A DNA stretch of 64,000 nucleotides from Leptodesmis sichuanensis A121 (GCF_021379005.1 NZ_CP075171.1:3596001-3660000), one strand, 5' to 3'. Shown: positions 9,001 through 17,481, counted from the first letter of the stretch. Translations and numbers: made by a program. The notes: generated by a model not told the origin, from the sequence alone.

Positions 9001-9072
9001 ATGCAGCGGACGGGCGCGAGATCCTGAGCTGAGTTCGAGGTTATCTATCGCCGCTGATTTGAGCCGTTAGCC
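9000..9072 (+). repeat. attC-like site 2, right part
   Basis: L'' CAGCGGACGG (9004-9013), L' CGCCGCTG (9049-9056), a 9 nt spacer and R' GTTAGCC (9066-9072) repeat the layout of site 1. The same extra A is present in L''. R' GTTAGCC pairs at 6 of 7 bases with R'' AGCTAAC of site 1. Removing the intervening cassette would therefore rebuild one single attC-like site. Confidence 0.65.
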
Positions 9073-9123
9073 CGTCCATCGATTTCAGTCAGCCCCACCC
9101 CCTGATTCCTCCTTGTCAAATCC

Positions 9124-9154
9124 TGCAACCAACAGGTCGATCAACTGTTATACT
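9124..9154 (+). promoter_or_regulatory. Promoter of the SRP RNA gene
   Basis: TATACT at 9150-9155 is a good -10 box about 6 bp before the RNA start. TGCAAC at 9124-9129 is a weak -35 box at a slightly long spacing. Confidence 0.5.
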
Positions 9155-9160
9155 GAACTT

Positions 9161-9255
9161 GACTCGGATCTATGCGATTTCAACGCCCAAACCTTGTCAG
9201 GACCGGAAGGTAGCAGCAATACGGGATGCTTGGAATAGGCGTAGACTCCGGGTCT
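9161..9255 (+). ncRNA. ffs: Signal recognition particle RNA (4.5S type)
   Basis: The conserved SRP core GTCAGGACCGGAAGGTAGCA starts at 9196 and includes the GGAA tetraloop that binds Ffh domain M. The outer stem is formed by GACTCGGATCTATGC (9161) and GCGTAGACTCCGGGTC (9239-9254). The RNA is about 95 nt, the short bacterial hairpin form without an Alu domain. It acts with Ffh and FtsY in co-translational targeting to the membranes. A spurious open frame covers the same bases. Confidence 0.93.
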
Positions 9256-9404
9256 CTTTTATGGCCGTGAGTCATGGTTTCCCTTCTCGCTGCATTGAGG
9301 AACCTGCATCGCATGGGCAGTTGGTAGGCTTTCTGCGTATCCTAAAGGTAGAAGCGATCGCGATCGACAGGATCGCTCAACACTAGGAAGGAGTTTGAGA
9401 CGTT

Positions 9405-9782
9405 ATGGGTTTGGGCGATTTGGTGCAAAAGGCCGTGTATCTAGGCGTTGGATTGGCTTCTTTGGCCAGTGAAAAGGCGACCGAAAAGCTGGCAGAGTTA
9501 CGCGTTCAGGTACAAAAGCTAGCCGATGAAATGGTGGAGCGGGGGGAAATGACCACTGAGGAGGCCCGTCGCTTTGTTGATGACATGATTAACAAAGCGC
9601 AGGAAAGTGGCCCTGCCGAACCTTCTGCGTCACAGCCTGCCGAACCCAGACGGATTGAAATTTTGGAAGAAGACGAGCCTGTACAGTCTACTCAGGCCCA
9701 GACTCCAGGAAATGATGTGGAAGAAATGCGGCGACGAGTGATGGAATTACAGGAAGAACTGAGGCGGCTCAAAAATAATTAA
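9405..9782 (+). CDS. Phasin-like coiled-coil protein
   Basis: The protein has 125 residues. The N-terminal amphipathic stretch (LVQKAVYLGVGLASLA) is followed by heptad-rich helices and EMTTEEARRFVDDMIN, typical of short cyanobacterial phasin-family proteins. An acidic Pro/Glu linker separates it from a C-terminal coiled coil of about 25 residues. AGGAAGG precedes the ATG. Its role is unproven: surface proteins of polymer granules and trimeric scaffolds share this fold. A second, similar protein lies at 28642-29109. Confidence 0.6.
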   Translation: MGLGDLVQKAVYLGVGLASLASEKATEKLAELRVQVQKLADEMVERGEMTTEEARRFVDDMINKAQESGPAEPSASQPAEPRRIEILEEDEPVQSTQAQTPGNDVEEMRRRVMELQEELRRLKNN

Positions 9783-9853
9783 ACCTTGTCCAAGTCCAGA
9801 GCCGGAGTTTCTCTGATCGGAAAACGACCGTTCTCTCGCTGGACTTGGTTTAG
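9780..9853 (+). repeat. Hairpin repeat A, copy 1
   Basis: This is an imperfect palindrome of about 73 bp with outer arms CCAAGTCCAG and CTGGACTTGG and an inner ACCGG/CCGTT stem. It supplies the stop codon of the preceding gene. Other copies lie at 24961, 28024, 29277, 34715, 47772 and 53279, with a fragment at 24912. Confidence 0.85.
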
Positions 9854-9952
9854 GAGATGTCTTGAAGCTATTTCCAGGGGAGGATGTGAGTTAAGATGGC
9901 TCCATTGCTCCAGTACTGCAATTATGAATCGGCAACCCCGTCTGAGAGAGTC

Positions 9953-10384
9953 ATGGACAGTTGGTTAAGAGAATTTTCTGAGATGATGCAATCCGTAGTG
10001 GATGAAGTCGAACAGTTTTTGACTGAGGTTTCCAAAGAATTTGAGGGGATGGTAGACACCGTGTTTGATGCCTCTGAAGCGATCGCCGCCCAGGTGCAAA
10101 CCACCCTCGCTCCCGACCTGGAACAACGGATTGATGAATTCTTTGACCCAATTCTGGAAGCCTATCTGGGATTTGAAGTGGCGATCGAGGACACCGTGCA
10201 CCCCGTTGTCCATACTGTAGAGCCAATGTTGAACAACCATCCCGCCTGTGTTGGCTGTTATCACTATCACGGGCAGGCATATAACGGTGTGATGTTGGTT
10301 TGTGGAATGCATCCCTACGGCTGGGAAAGCGAGAAATGCCCGGATTGGGAATCCACCTGGAAAGGGCGGGAAAGTGGAGAGTAA
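9953..10384 (+). CDS. Conserved cyanobacterial protein with C-terminal Cys motif
   Basis: The protein has 143 residues from the ATG at 9953 (MDSWLREFSEMM). The longer frame from 9896 runs through repeat-like sequence and is less likely. The first 70 residues are acidic and helical. The C-terminus carries ACVGCYHYHGQ, LVCGMHPYGW and KCPDWE, four cysteines and several histidines that could bind metal. I recognise no characterised family. Confidence 0.65.
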   Translation: MDSWLREFSEMMQSVVDEVEQFLTEVSKEFEGMVDTVFDASEAIAAQVQTTLAPDLEQRIDEFFDPILEAYLGFEVAIEDTVHPVVHTVEPMLNNHPACVGCYHYHGQAYNGVMLVCGMHPYGWESEKCPDWESTWKGRESGE

Positions 10385-10485
10385 AGAGTTTTAAGTTCTA
10401 AGTTTTGAGTTTTGAGTTTGGAACTGTCCTTTGTCATTGGAACTCTTGCCTATTAGACTCAATCATCCTACGGTTTTTCCAACTC

Positions 10486-11292
10486 CTATTCTCCTTTCAG
10501 CAACGGAAAGAAGTGTCCTACTGGTCCCTGGCCTTTGCCGATCGCGAGGGCATAGCGGAGGGCCGTTGTCACGTATGCTTTAGCTGCACGGGTGGCTGCA
10601 AGGGGAGGATAGCCGAGAGCCAGATTGGCCGCGATCGCCGCAGATAGGGTGCAACCTGTGCCATGCGTGTTTAGAGTATCCACAGTTGCGGTTTGGAGGA
10701 TTTCTAGCTGCTGGCCATCAAACCAGACATCCACGCCGCGTAAGTTGCCTGCCATCCCGCCGCCTTTCACTAAGACGGCTTTCGCTCCCTGCTGATGAAT
10801 TTGCTGGGCAGCCATCTGCATCTCTTCCAGGGTCTGAATTTCCATTCCCGTCAGAATTTGAGCTTCATAGCGGTTGGGCGTAAGAATGGTGGCTTTGGGG
10901 ATGAGGGCAGTCCGCAGGGTGGCGATCGCAGCATCATCAATCAGTTGCGCTCCGGTACGAGAAACCATCACCGGATCAACCACCAGATTGGACAATCCCA
11001 GGACTTCCACCTGTTGGGCCACGGTGGCAATAATTGCTTGATTCAGCAACATTCCGGTCTTTGCCGCCTGCACGCCAATATCAGTCGCTACTGCTTCCAT
11101 CTGAGCCGCTACCGCTTCCGGTGGTAAAGCATCTACCCGATTTACTCCCACCGTGTTTTGGGCCGTAATGCAAGTCAGCGCACTGGTGCCATGTACTTTA
11201 TGAAAGGCAAACGTGCGGAGGTCAGCTTGAATCCCTGCCCCACCGCCGCTATCCGATCCAGCAATGGTAAGGGCTACGGGAATAGTTGGCAT
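10486..11292 (-). CDS. thiD: Hydroxymethylpyrimidine/phosphomethylpyrimidine kinase
   Basis: The enzyme phosphorylates HMP and then HMP-phosphate in thiamine synthesis. The start chosen is ATG at 11292 (MPTIPVALTIAGSDSGGG); the open frame extends to 11415 only through degenerate repeats. AGSDSGGGAGIQAD near residue 10 is the ribokinase-fold substrate loop, DPVMVSRTG near 128 is conserved, and NTHGTGCTLSAAIAANL near 228 holds the anion hole and catalytic Asp region. At 268 residues it has the family length. No TPP riboswitch was seen upstream. Confidence 0.93.
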   Translation of the reverse strand: MPTIPVALTIAGSDSGGGAGIQADLRTFAFHKVHGTSALTCITAQNTVGVNRVDALPPEAVAAQMEAVATDIGVQAAKTGMLLNQAIIATVAQQVEVLGLSNLVVDPVMVSRTGAQLIDDAAIATLRTALIPKATILTPNRYEAQILTGMEIQTLEEMQMAAQQIHQQGAKAVLVKGGGMAGNLRGVDVWFDGQQLEILQTATVDTLNTHGTGCTLSAAIAANLALGYPPLAATRAAKAYVTTALRYALAIGKGQGPVGHFFPLLKGE

Positions 11293-11484
11293 TAAGGAGT
11301 TAGGCATAGGGGAAAAGGGAGAGATGAGAGTTGGGGATGAGGGATTGGGGATGAGGGAAGAGTTGAAAGTGAAGAGTGGGTGGGTAGATGAGTCGGTGGG
11401 GAGGAAAATCATCAAGGATTAAGGAGCATTCCGAATCCCGAATCCCGAACTCCCACCCTTTCCATCCGCTATGATAAAAAGAAA
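11293..11484. repeat. Intergenic heptamer-type repeats between thiD and the MBL-fold gene
   Basis: Degenerate units of the TGGGGATGAGGGAT type cover about 11310-11400. The divergent promoters of thiD and the downstream gene must lie in or beside them. No other gene is seen. Confidence 0.6.
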
Positions 11485-11505
11485 ATGTTAAGAAAAATTG
11501 CAATC

Positions 11506-12267
11506 ATGAAGCTGACCTGGATTGATCTGAATAGCTGGATCTTTCAACTGGCTGGAAAAACCGTGCTGGTCGATCCCTGGTTGGTTGATCCAATGGTGTT
11601 TTATGGTCAGCCCTGGTTATTTACCGCTGCTCATAGTACTCCTCCAGCGTTTACACCGGAAACCTTACCCCCCATTGATTTAATCTTGCTCTCTCAGGGA
11701 TTGGATGATCACTGCCATGTGCCAACCCTGGAAAAGCTGGATCGATCGCTGTCGGTAGTGGCTTCTCCAACGGCGGCTAAAGTCGTCAAAAAACTAGGCT
11801 ATCAACAGATTACGACTCTAACGGCCTGGGAAGAAACCACGATCGCGCCCAATCTGCAAATTACAGCCATCCCAGGGGCAGAAATCCAACCCGGACAGAC
11901 GGAGAATGGCTATTTATTGAAAGATCTGCAGACAGGCAAAACCCTTTACTACGAACCGCATCAGTTTCCCTTTAAGGCCGCTGAACGAATCGGCAAAGTG
12001 GATGTGGCGATCGCTCCCGTGATTGGCCAGAGCTTTCCCCTATTGGGACAGGTCGTAATGGGGCCACAGCAAACCCTGCAAATGCTGCAAGCACTTCATC
12101 CCCAATTTTTCCTGCCCACCACACGGGGAGAGATTCGTGCCACTGGCCTCTTACCCATGCTGACCCAGAGTATTGGCAGTGTGGCAGAATTTCGCGATCG
12201 CCTGATCGCCTCTGGCCTCCCCACCCAACTGCTGGTTCCCAATCCTGGAAGTAGTTATGAGTTGTGA
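11506..12267 (+). CDS. MBL-fold protein with degenerate metal motif
   Basis: The protein has 253 residues from ATG 11506 (MKLTWIDLNSW); an in-frame ATG at 11485 adds seven residues. The fold is that of UlaG-like metallo-beta-lactamases: LVDPWLV near 25 and a central loop LLSQGLDDHCH near 65, where the usual HxHxDH motif has lost its first histidines. The same SQGLxDH loop occurs in plastid homologues as far as I recall. It may use an altered metal site. Function unknown. Confidence 0.75.
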   Translation: MKLTWIDLNSWIFQLAGKTVLVDPWLVDPMVFYGQPWLFTAAHSTPPAFTPETLPPIDLILLSQGLDDHCHVPTLEKLDRSLSVVASPTAAKVVKKLGYQQITTLTAWEETTIAPNLQITAIPGAEIQPGQTENGYLLKDLQTGKTLYYEPHQFPFKAAERIGKVDVAIAPVIGQSFPLLGQVVMGPQQTLQMLQALHPQFFLPTTRGEIRATGLLPMLTQSIGSVAEFRDRLIASGLPTQLLVPNPGSSYEL

Positions 12268-12270
12268 GTT

Positions 12271-12314
12271 CTAAGTTTTAAGTTGAAGCAAGTAACCTAA
12301 AACTTAAAACTTAG
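12271..12314. terminator. 14-bp stem inverted repeat between convergent genes
   Basis: CTAAGTTTTAAGTT (12271-12284) and AACTTAAAACTTAG (12301-12314) pair perfectly around a 16 nt loop. The repeat lies between the MBL-fold gene and ftsZ, which converge. The stem is AT-rich and built from heptamer-like units, so it may be a weak bidirectional terminator or only a folded repeat. Confidence 0.45.
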
Positions 12315-12326
12315 CCCTTAAAACTC

Positions 12327-13601
12327 TTACCTTGGCGGTCGTCGCCGTTGCAGGAATTCTGGAATGTCCAGTCCCGGCTTCGTGCGATCGATCGGACTGG
12401 GGGGGGATGGGGGAGCAACCGGTTGGCTGGGAGTCGGGGGCGGTACAGGCCGCTTCAAGCCAGTTGGTTGAACCATCTGACGAGCCTGGGTTTCTCCCGT
12501 AAATCCAGTGGCGATCACGGTAATCCGCAGTTCGCCTTGCAGACGTTCATCAATCACGGCACCAAAAATAATGTTGGCATTCGGATCAACGACTTCGTAA
12601 ATGATTTCTGCTGCCGCATTCACTTCATGGAGGGTCAGGTCACTGCCACCCGTAATGTTAAAGACTACCCCACGGGCACCATCGATCGAGGACTCCAGCA
12701 GGGGAGACGAAATCGAAGCCATAGCAGCTTCTCGTGCTCTCGATTTACCCGTGCCAATGCCAATTCCCATCAGCGCTGACCCAGCATCCGCCATCACGGC
12801 CCGCACATCGGCAAAGTCCACGTTCACCAGACCTGGAATCGTAATGATGTCCGAAATGCCCTGCACGCCCTGACGGAGAATATCATCCGCAGCCCGGAAC
12901 GCTTCCTGGACAGGAGTTTGTTCGGAAATCACCGAGAGTAATTTATCGTTGGGAATCACAATCAGGGTGTCCACACGGCTTTGCAGCGCTTCAATGCCTT
13001 CTTCCGCCTGACTGCCACGCCGCCGCCCTTCAAAAGTAAACGGACGAGTGACAATTCCAACAGTCAGGGCACTCAGCTCCTTCGCAACTTCGGCCACGAT
13101 CGGAGCGGCTCCCGTTCCAGTACCGCCGCCCATGCCTGCGGTAATAAAGATCAGATCAGCGCCTTCCAGAGCCGTCGCAATTTCATCCCGGGACTCTTCT
13201 GCCGCCTTCTGACCGATCGCCGGATTTCCGCCTGCACCCAATCCGCGAGTTAATTTCTGACCAATTTGTAGCGGGTGTGGAACCGGGGAACCGCTCAAGG
13301 CTTGAGCATCGGTATTAATCGACCAGAACTCAACTCCTGCTAGGTCACTGGCAATCATCCGGTTGACAGCATTCCCTCCACCGCCGCCAACCCCAACCAC
13401 TTTAATCTTAGCTACACTACCTGGCACGATTTTATTACTCCTGGGTTCTTCTCCAACTAGCCCGTTTGTGTTCATCCCCGGATGACTATGGGAACTGGAG
13501 GCATGGAACGAGCTTGTATCACCTGTCGCCAGAGAAAAGTTGGGTTGTCCATCGGGGCCGGAGCCTTGGTGATTATGTCCTAAGCTGTTATTAAGTGTCA
13601 T
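12327..13601 (-). CDS. ftsZ: Cell division GTPase FtsZ
   Basis: FtsZ polymerises with GTP into the cytokinetic ring. The 424-residue protein has an N-terminal tail of about 65 residues rich in Ser, His and Asn, then [16 protein letters not shown], the tubulin signature [10 protein letters not shown] near 163, and [11 protein letters not shown] in the T7 loop region. A Pro-rich linker and the C-terminal peptide [10 protein letters not shown] near 413, which binds membrane-tethering partners, end the protein. ftsQ lies upstream on the same strand with a 218 bp gap, the usual cyanobacterial order. Confidence 0.98.
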   Translation of the reverse strand: MTLNNSLGHNHQGSGPDGQPNFSLATGDTSSFHASSSHSHPGMNTNGLVGEEPRSNKIVPGSVAKIKVVGVGGGGGNAVNRMIASDLAGVEFWSINTDAQALSGSPVPHPLQIGQKLTRGLGAGGNPAIGQKAAEESRDEIATALEGADLIFITAGMGGGTGTGAAPIVAEVAKELSALTVGIVTRPFTFEGRRRGSQAEEGIEALQSRVDTLIVIPNDKLLSVISEQTPVQEAFRAADDILRQGVQGISDIITIPGLVNVDFADVRAVMADAGSALMGIGIGTGKSRAREAAMASISSPLLESSIDGARGVVFNITGGSDLTLHEVNAAAEIIYEVVDPNANIIFGAVIDERLQGELRITVIATGFTGETQARQMVQPTGLKRPVPPPTPSQPVAPPSPPSPIDRTKPGLDIPEFLQRRRPPR

Positions 13602-13819
13602 TGGAAATATGAGGCAACTAACTTAGCAATAAATGTCATCTGAAGTCAGATTAAGTACAAACAACTTTCCCAAGCTGAGCGACATTGATCAACTATAAGG
13701 TAAGTCGTTTGAAAAACCAAACCTGCTGAAAATTCGGCAAAGGCTCACAACCTCGATAGTGGCTGGCTTTAACAAAATAAGTTCCCTCACAGCTTGTCAC
13801 CATCATTTACTTATTTGGG

Positions 13820-14725
13820 CTAGGGACTATCAGATTTAACAGATTCTTCCACCTTTGATGCCTCTTTCGGAGCTTCTCTGGAGGGAATCATCTGGAGCGT
13901 TGGGCTAGCAGGGTTCCTGAGATTAATAAATTCAATCTGGCTCGGACTGATCTGGTTCGGCAACTTCCGCATTCTATCCAGGGTTTTAATCTGCTCGGGA
14001 AAACGCGGCCCGAAAGAACCTAAATGCACGATGCCCAACTCAGTTTTAAGAACGATATTGGCAGGGTTTTGAATGTCAATCTCAGTAATTTTTACGGGAC
14101 TGCGACTGGTTTCCCGGTAGAGTTGTGGCCAGATGGCATGATAGTGATCGAAATTACCAATGATCTTCAGATCAGGTAGCTTCATGGAGCGAGTGATGAC
14201 TTCATAATTCTCAATTTGAATTTGCAGGCCATTCTCGTCCAGCAGCCATGCCCGCAGAACTCCTCCCTTGTCCCTGGATGTTTTCTGATAGAGGTATTGG
14301 AGATCACTCTGGCTGAGCAGGGCGATCGCCACCGGGTACCGCTCCTTAATCCGAACGGTCAGACTAGGGGGAAAGAGTTGCCGACTCACCACCACATCGG
14401 CAATGGGTGCTTTTGCCATCAGTTCTTTTGCGATCGCCTGGGGTTCCAATCGGAGTAAGGATTGGGGATAGGAGATGGGGAGGAGCGATCGAATCATTTG
14501 AGATTGAAGTAAATGATTGCCTTCAATCTTTACCTGTTCAGGTTTTTGGATTAACCAGACTGGCAAAGTAACGACCCAAACGGCTCCTCCCGCCAGACCA
14601 CAAACTGCCAATGCGCGCCAGGCCGTCTGTAAAAAACGGACACGACGCTGACGACGCAATTGCTGCCGTCGCTGCGCCAAATCTGATTGAGACAGGGGGG
14701 AGAAGCTACCAGTCATACAATCCAC
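13820..14725 (-). CDS. ftsQ: Cell division protein FtsQ/DivIB-like
   Basis: This single-pass membrane protein of the divisome links FtsZ-ring assembly to septal peptidoglycan synthesis. The basic cytoplasmic N-terminus (LAQRRQQLRRQRRVRFL) precedes a membrane helix near residues 34-55. A POTRA domain follows (EQVKIEGNHLLQSQMIRSLL, then LFPPSLTVRIKERYPVAI). At 301 residues the length fits. Two starts are possible, at 14725 and 14716. It is likely cotranscribed with, or just upstream of, ftsZ. Confidence 0.9.
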   Translation of the reverse strand: MDCMTGSFSPLSQSDLAQRRQQLRRQRRVRFLQTAWRALAVCGLAGGAVWVVTLPVWLIQKPEQVKIEGNHLLQSQMIRSLLPISYPQSLLRLEPQAIAKELMAKAPIADVVVSRQLFPPSLTVRIKERYPVAIALLSQSDLQYLYQKTSRDKGGVLRAWLLDENGLQIQIENYEVITRSMKLPDLKIIGNFDHYHAIWPQLYRETSRSPVKITEIDIQNPANIVLKTELGIVHLGSFGPRFPEQIKTLDRMRKLPNQISPSQIEFINLRNPASPTLQMIPSREAPKEASKVEESVKSDSP

Positions 14726-14963
14726 CCATTTGCTTTTCTCATTTAATCACTCATTCCATTTTCTGCAAGCCTCAAGCAGAAAATTGTGGAATGAAAAAGA
14801 AAAGGAGAGAAGGAGGGATCAGAGATCGGGGATCGGGGATCAGGGATTGGGAGTTAGGGATCAGGGATTAGTCCTTTATCCTTGCTCATTTGCTACTCCA
14901 TCTCCCCTGCCACTCCTCCACCCATATACTCTTAACCTTTAACTCTTAACTCTCAACTCCTCA
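14726..14963. repeat. Intergenic region with GGGATC/GGGATTA heptamer repeats
   Basis: About 14815-14875 holds degenerate 7-mer units of the GGGGATC and GGGATTA type. The flanking sequence is C- and T-rich. No gene is seen. Confidence 0.6.
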
Positions 14964-15410
14964 CTACCCCGATGCCTCCTGTAACTGAATGGCTACTCGC
15001 TCGCCAAATTCAGGATCGGTATTGGCTAAACCCAGGAGTTGTAAATATTCCTGACGAGTTAATCCAGCTTTTTCAATAATGGCCAATGCCTCTGCTTCAA
15101 TTTCTTGCTCAATTCGCAGAGATTCCGACTCGGTTTCAGCCGCTTGCAATTCTCCCTCCCGGTTTTCAATTAGCTTCACTACCTGCAGACAGGCATAGAC
15201 AAATTGGCTCACTTTTTCCGAGGGAATATTTCCAGGATCGAGGGTGAGTCGAGTCAGGGCTGGTTGTTCTAGGGGGGCTTCCAGGGGAGGAGTGGGTAAC
15301 TCTTGGGCTAAAACAGCAGTAGCAGTGACATGAAATCCCCAAACCAAGGTCAGCAGCAGCCAAAGGGCGTTGCGAAACCAGCGAATTATCGAGAACATGA
15401 TGGGCTTCAC
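14964..15410 (-). CDS. DUF4168 family exported protein
   Basis: The 148-residue protein has a signal peptide of about 35 residues (WLLLTLVWGFHVTATAVLAQ, cleavage after AQA-type AVLAQ). The DUF4168 domain is helical and shows KVSQFVYACLQVVKLIENRE and GLTRQEYLQLLGLANTDPE. It is probably periplasmic or lumenal. DUF4168 proteins have no assigned activity. It lies on the strand of ftsQ-ftsZ but is separated by repeats, so operon membership is unlikely. Confidence 0.75.
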   Translation of the reverse strand: MKPIMFSIIRWFRNALWLLLTLVWGFHVTATAVLAQELPTPPLEAPLEQPALTRLTLDPGNIPSEKVSQFVYACLQVVKLIENREGELQAAETESESLRIEQEIEAEALAIIEKAGLTRQEYLQLLGLANTDPEFGERVAIQLQEASG

Positions 15411-15526
15411 TGAGGGCGCGTTTGAAAAGTGCTGAGAACTGAGTGCAGAGTGCTGAGAAAGAGTTCATCCCCAGTCTTCAGCACTCCGCAGTGTCCCAAC
15501 TGAGAATTAGAGCTTGAAAGCAGCCC

Positions 15527-16243
15527 TTAGTCCGGTGGCGTTGCTGCCAGGGATGGATGAGCAGGGGTTTGAGGAGCGGGGGAGTCGGGAAGCGGGGGAC
15601 GCAGCACCAAATACACGGCTGATCCCAAAAAAGGGATTAAGGAAATGGCCCAGAATAACCAGCGGGTGTTTCCCTGAGAATAGCCCAACCCATGACGAGC
15701 CATATCATCTCCCAACAAGGTGGGAAACAACAGGCAGAGAAGGCAAAAATCCAGGCTCATGACATGAATGAAGCGATTCGTTTGCCACTGGGCGACAAAA
15801 TCTGACCAATTTCCCTGGGTCACGCCATAGATCACCAGAGCAAAGGCGGCGATCGCGATCGCCCCTGCCAACCAGCGAGAGTCCAGCAGCTTTAATGCGA
15901 TCGACTTCTGGCCTGTAAACGATGGATTGGGTTCTCGCAGAATCAGGTAAGGCAACAGGCCAAAGGCTCCAACTCCCAAGGAAGCCGTCAGGAATGGCCA
16001 CGCCCACACCTTCTGCATCCGTCCATCGAATAAGAGCAGACTGCTATAAATCAGCGGCCAGACTCCCATAATGTTAAACAGGGCGATGATCAGGGGATTA
16101 ATTCCCTCAAACTGACCTGTAGACAGGCGAACAATTAGCTCAAAAGTGTCAGGCTGGTTGGGAGGGGCAAACCCAAAAGCGTAAATCAGGCTGCCCACCC
16201 ATAGAATAGTCAAGGCAATTTTTCTCAATAGGCTGCTCTTCAT
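15527..16243 (-). CDS. Multi-pass membrane protein, cyanobacterial family of unknown function
   Basis: The 238-residue protein has about six hydrophobic segments: residues 8-26, 46-70, 80-101, 125-142, 160-176 and 192-212. GFAPPNQPDTFELI lies after the first helix and NIMGVWPLIYSSLL in the second. A Pro-rich tail follows. Similar proteins occur widely in cyanobacteria, and a DUF2834-like relation is possible. I do not recognise a function. Confidence 0.65.
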   Translation of the reverse strand: MKSSLLRKIALTILWVGSLIYAFGFAPPNQPDTFELIVRLSTGQFEGINPLIIALFNIMGVWPLIYSSLLLFDGRMQKVWAWPFLTASLGVGAFGLLPYLILREPNPSFTGQKSIALKLLDSRWLAGAIAIAAFALVIYGVTQGNWSDFVAQWQTNRFIHVMSLDFCLLCLLFPTLLGDDMARHGLGYSQGNTRWLFWAISLIPFLGSAVYLVLRPPLPDSPAPQTPAHPSLAATPPD

Positions 16244-16392
16244 TCCTCACCGTCATCCTGCGATCAATCCAGCTTTCTTCAGTGTAAGTCCAGTTTTTCG
16301 TCCAGAAACTGCACTTGGAGGGAGAATAGGCGGCAGTGATAAGGTAAGTAGGTTGGATGAGCCGGTCATTTGTCCTTTGTCATTGAATTTCT

Positions 16393-16725
16393 ATGGATCA
16401 AGCTTTGGAATCGACTCAGTTTGGCGTGGTGCTAGTAACGGCTCCTTCCCAAGAGCAGGCGAATACGATCGCGCAAACTCTCGTGCAAACCAAACTAGCC
16501 GCCTGTGTTACAGTGCTGCCTGTGCAATCAATTTATACCTGGCAGGGTGAAATTCACCAGGATGAAGAATGGCAACTGCTGATCAAATCAGATTTAGCCA
16601 AGTTTGCCGCACTGGAAGCAAAAATTCGCGCCATCCATCCTTACGAAGTGCCGGAAATCATTGCTGTACCGATCTTGCAAGGGTCAACTCCCTATCTCCA
16701 ATGGATTGCTGAAAATGTAAGTTAG
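16393..16725 (+). CDS. cutA: Divalent-cation tolerance protein CutA
   Basis: The 110-residue protein has the CutA1 trimeric ferredoxin-like fold: FGVVLVTAPSQEQANTIAQ at the start, KLAACVTVLPVQSIYTWQGE with the conserved Cys, EEWQLLIKS and HPYEVPEIIAVPI. It binds divalent copper-like ions in vitro and its physiological role is debated. ATG 16393 gives the usual length. moaE follows on the same strand. Confidence 0.95.
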   Translation: MDQALESTQFGVVLVTAPSQEQANTIAQTLVQTKLAACVTVLPVQSIYTWQGEIHQDEEWQLLIKSDLAKFAALEAKIRAIHPYEVPEIIAVPILQGSTPYLQWIAENVS

Positions 16726-16821
16726 GTAGGATGCATTGGCACAAAATGCGAGGAAGCCCGTCAATTCATAATTCAAAATTCCTCCCCTAGCCACGAGCCA
16801 ATGATAAAGGACAAAGAACCA

Positions 16822-17310
16822 ATGACGAATGACCTGCTTTCTTCCTTACAAACTGATACTCGTGATCACTTCGCCATTCGGTTTGCGCCATTGTCGTTAG
16901 AGGAGGTGTATGCGCTGGCGGACGATGGGGCGAATGGAGCGATCGTTGTTATGAGTGGCATGGTGCGAAATAACACGGATGGGAAAGCGGTGATTGCTCT
17001 GGAGTATCAAGCTTATGAGCCAATGGCACTGAAAATCTTCCAGCAGATCGCCCATGAGATTCGCCAGATCTGGGGCCAGGTGACGCATGTGGTGATTCAT
17101 CACCGGGTGGGTAAATTGCAGATCGGGGAAGTCAGTGTGCTGGTGGCTGTAGGGTGTCCCCACCGAGCAGAAGCCTTTGCCGCCTGCAAGTATGCGATCG
17201 ATACCCTCAAGCACAATGCCCCAATCTGGAAAAAAGAACACTGGGCTGACGGTTCTACCAGTTGGGTCAGCATTGGCGCGTGTGAACCTGCAGGGGAAAG
17301 TTGCTATTGA
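16822..17310 (+). CDS. moaE: Molybdopterin synthase catalytic subunit MoaE
   Basis: MoaE converts cyclic pyranopterin monophosphate to molybdopterin with sulfur from thiocarboxylated MoaD. GAIVVMSGMVRNNTDGK near 36, LEYQAYEPMALK, HRVGKLQIGEVSVLVAV and HNAPIWKKEHW, which holds the catalytic lysines, are all present. An in-frame ATG at 16801 adds seven residues of intergenic-repeat type (MIKDKEP), so 16822 is preferred. moaD is not in the window. Confidence 0.93.
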   Translation: MTNDLLSSLQTDTRDHFAIRFAPLSLEEVYALADDGANGAIVVMSGMVRNNTDGKAVIALEYQAYEPMALKIFQQIAHEIRQIWGQVTHVVIHHRVGKLQIGEVSVLVAVGCPHRAEAFAACKYAIDTLKHNAPIWKKEHWADGSTSWVSIGACEPAGESCY

Positions 17311-17481
17311 TCGCCGTTCAGATGCTGTTAGTGTACGATTCCTGGTCATGCCAGATCGCCGACTTTTAGTGTGTCCTCCCTATGGCAAGATAAAAGGTTG
17401 AGGTAGTGGACTGGTTCCATTGAACGAGTCTCAGGAAACGGGCTGCACTCCTCAACCTTTTACCTATGGCGGGCAGTAGAT

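Larger units (their letters stand above)
7284..9003 (-). mobile_element. IS110-family element inserted in an attC-like site (ends approximate)
   Basis: The ends are inferred from where the attC-like site breaks: left half to about 7280, right half from about 9000. IS110 elements lack long terminal repeats, so the edges cannot be fixed to the base. The element has one transposase (7457-8755), about 170 bp non-coding after it and about 245 bp before it. Members of the IS1111-attC group are known to insert into attC sites by transposase-guided recombination. Confidence 0.6.

Noticed and set aside
9159..9386. Open frame of 75 residues
   Set aside because: It is the translation of the SRP RNA (GTCAGGACCGGAAGG core) and its flank, so the coding potential is incidental.
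11293..11415. Longer thiD start at 11415
   Set aside because: The added residues are translated heptamer repeats; conserved sequence starts at 11292.
10486..11484. TPP riboswitch upstream of thiD
   Set aside because: The leader is repeat DNA and lacks the CTGAGA and ACCTGAT elements of the thi-box.
14815..14875. Tandem-looking GGGATC/GGGATTA units as a CRISPR array
   Set aside because: Units are 7 bases and degenerate with no spacers. The same holds for the arrays near 11330, 34990, 43880 and 50620.
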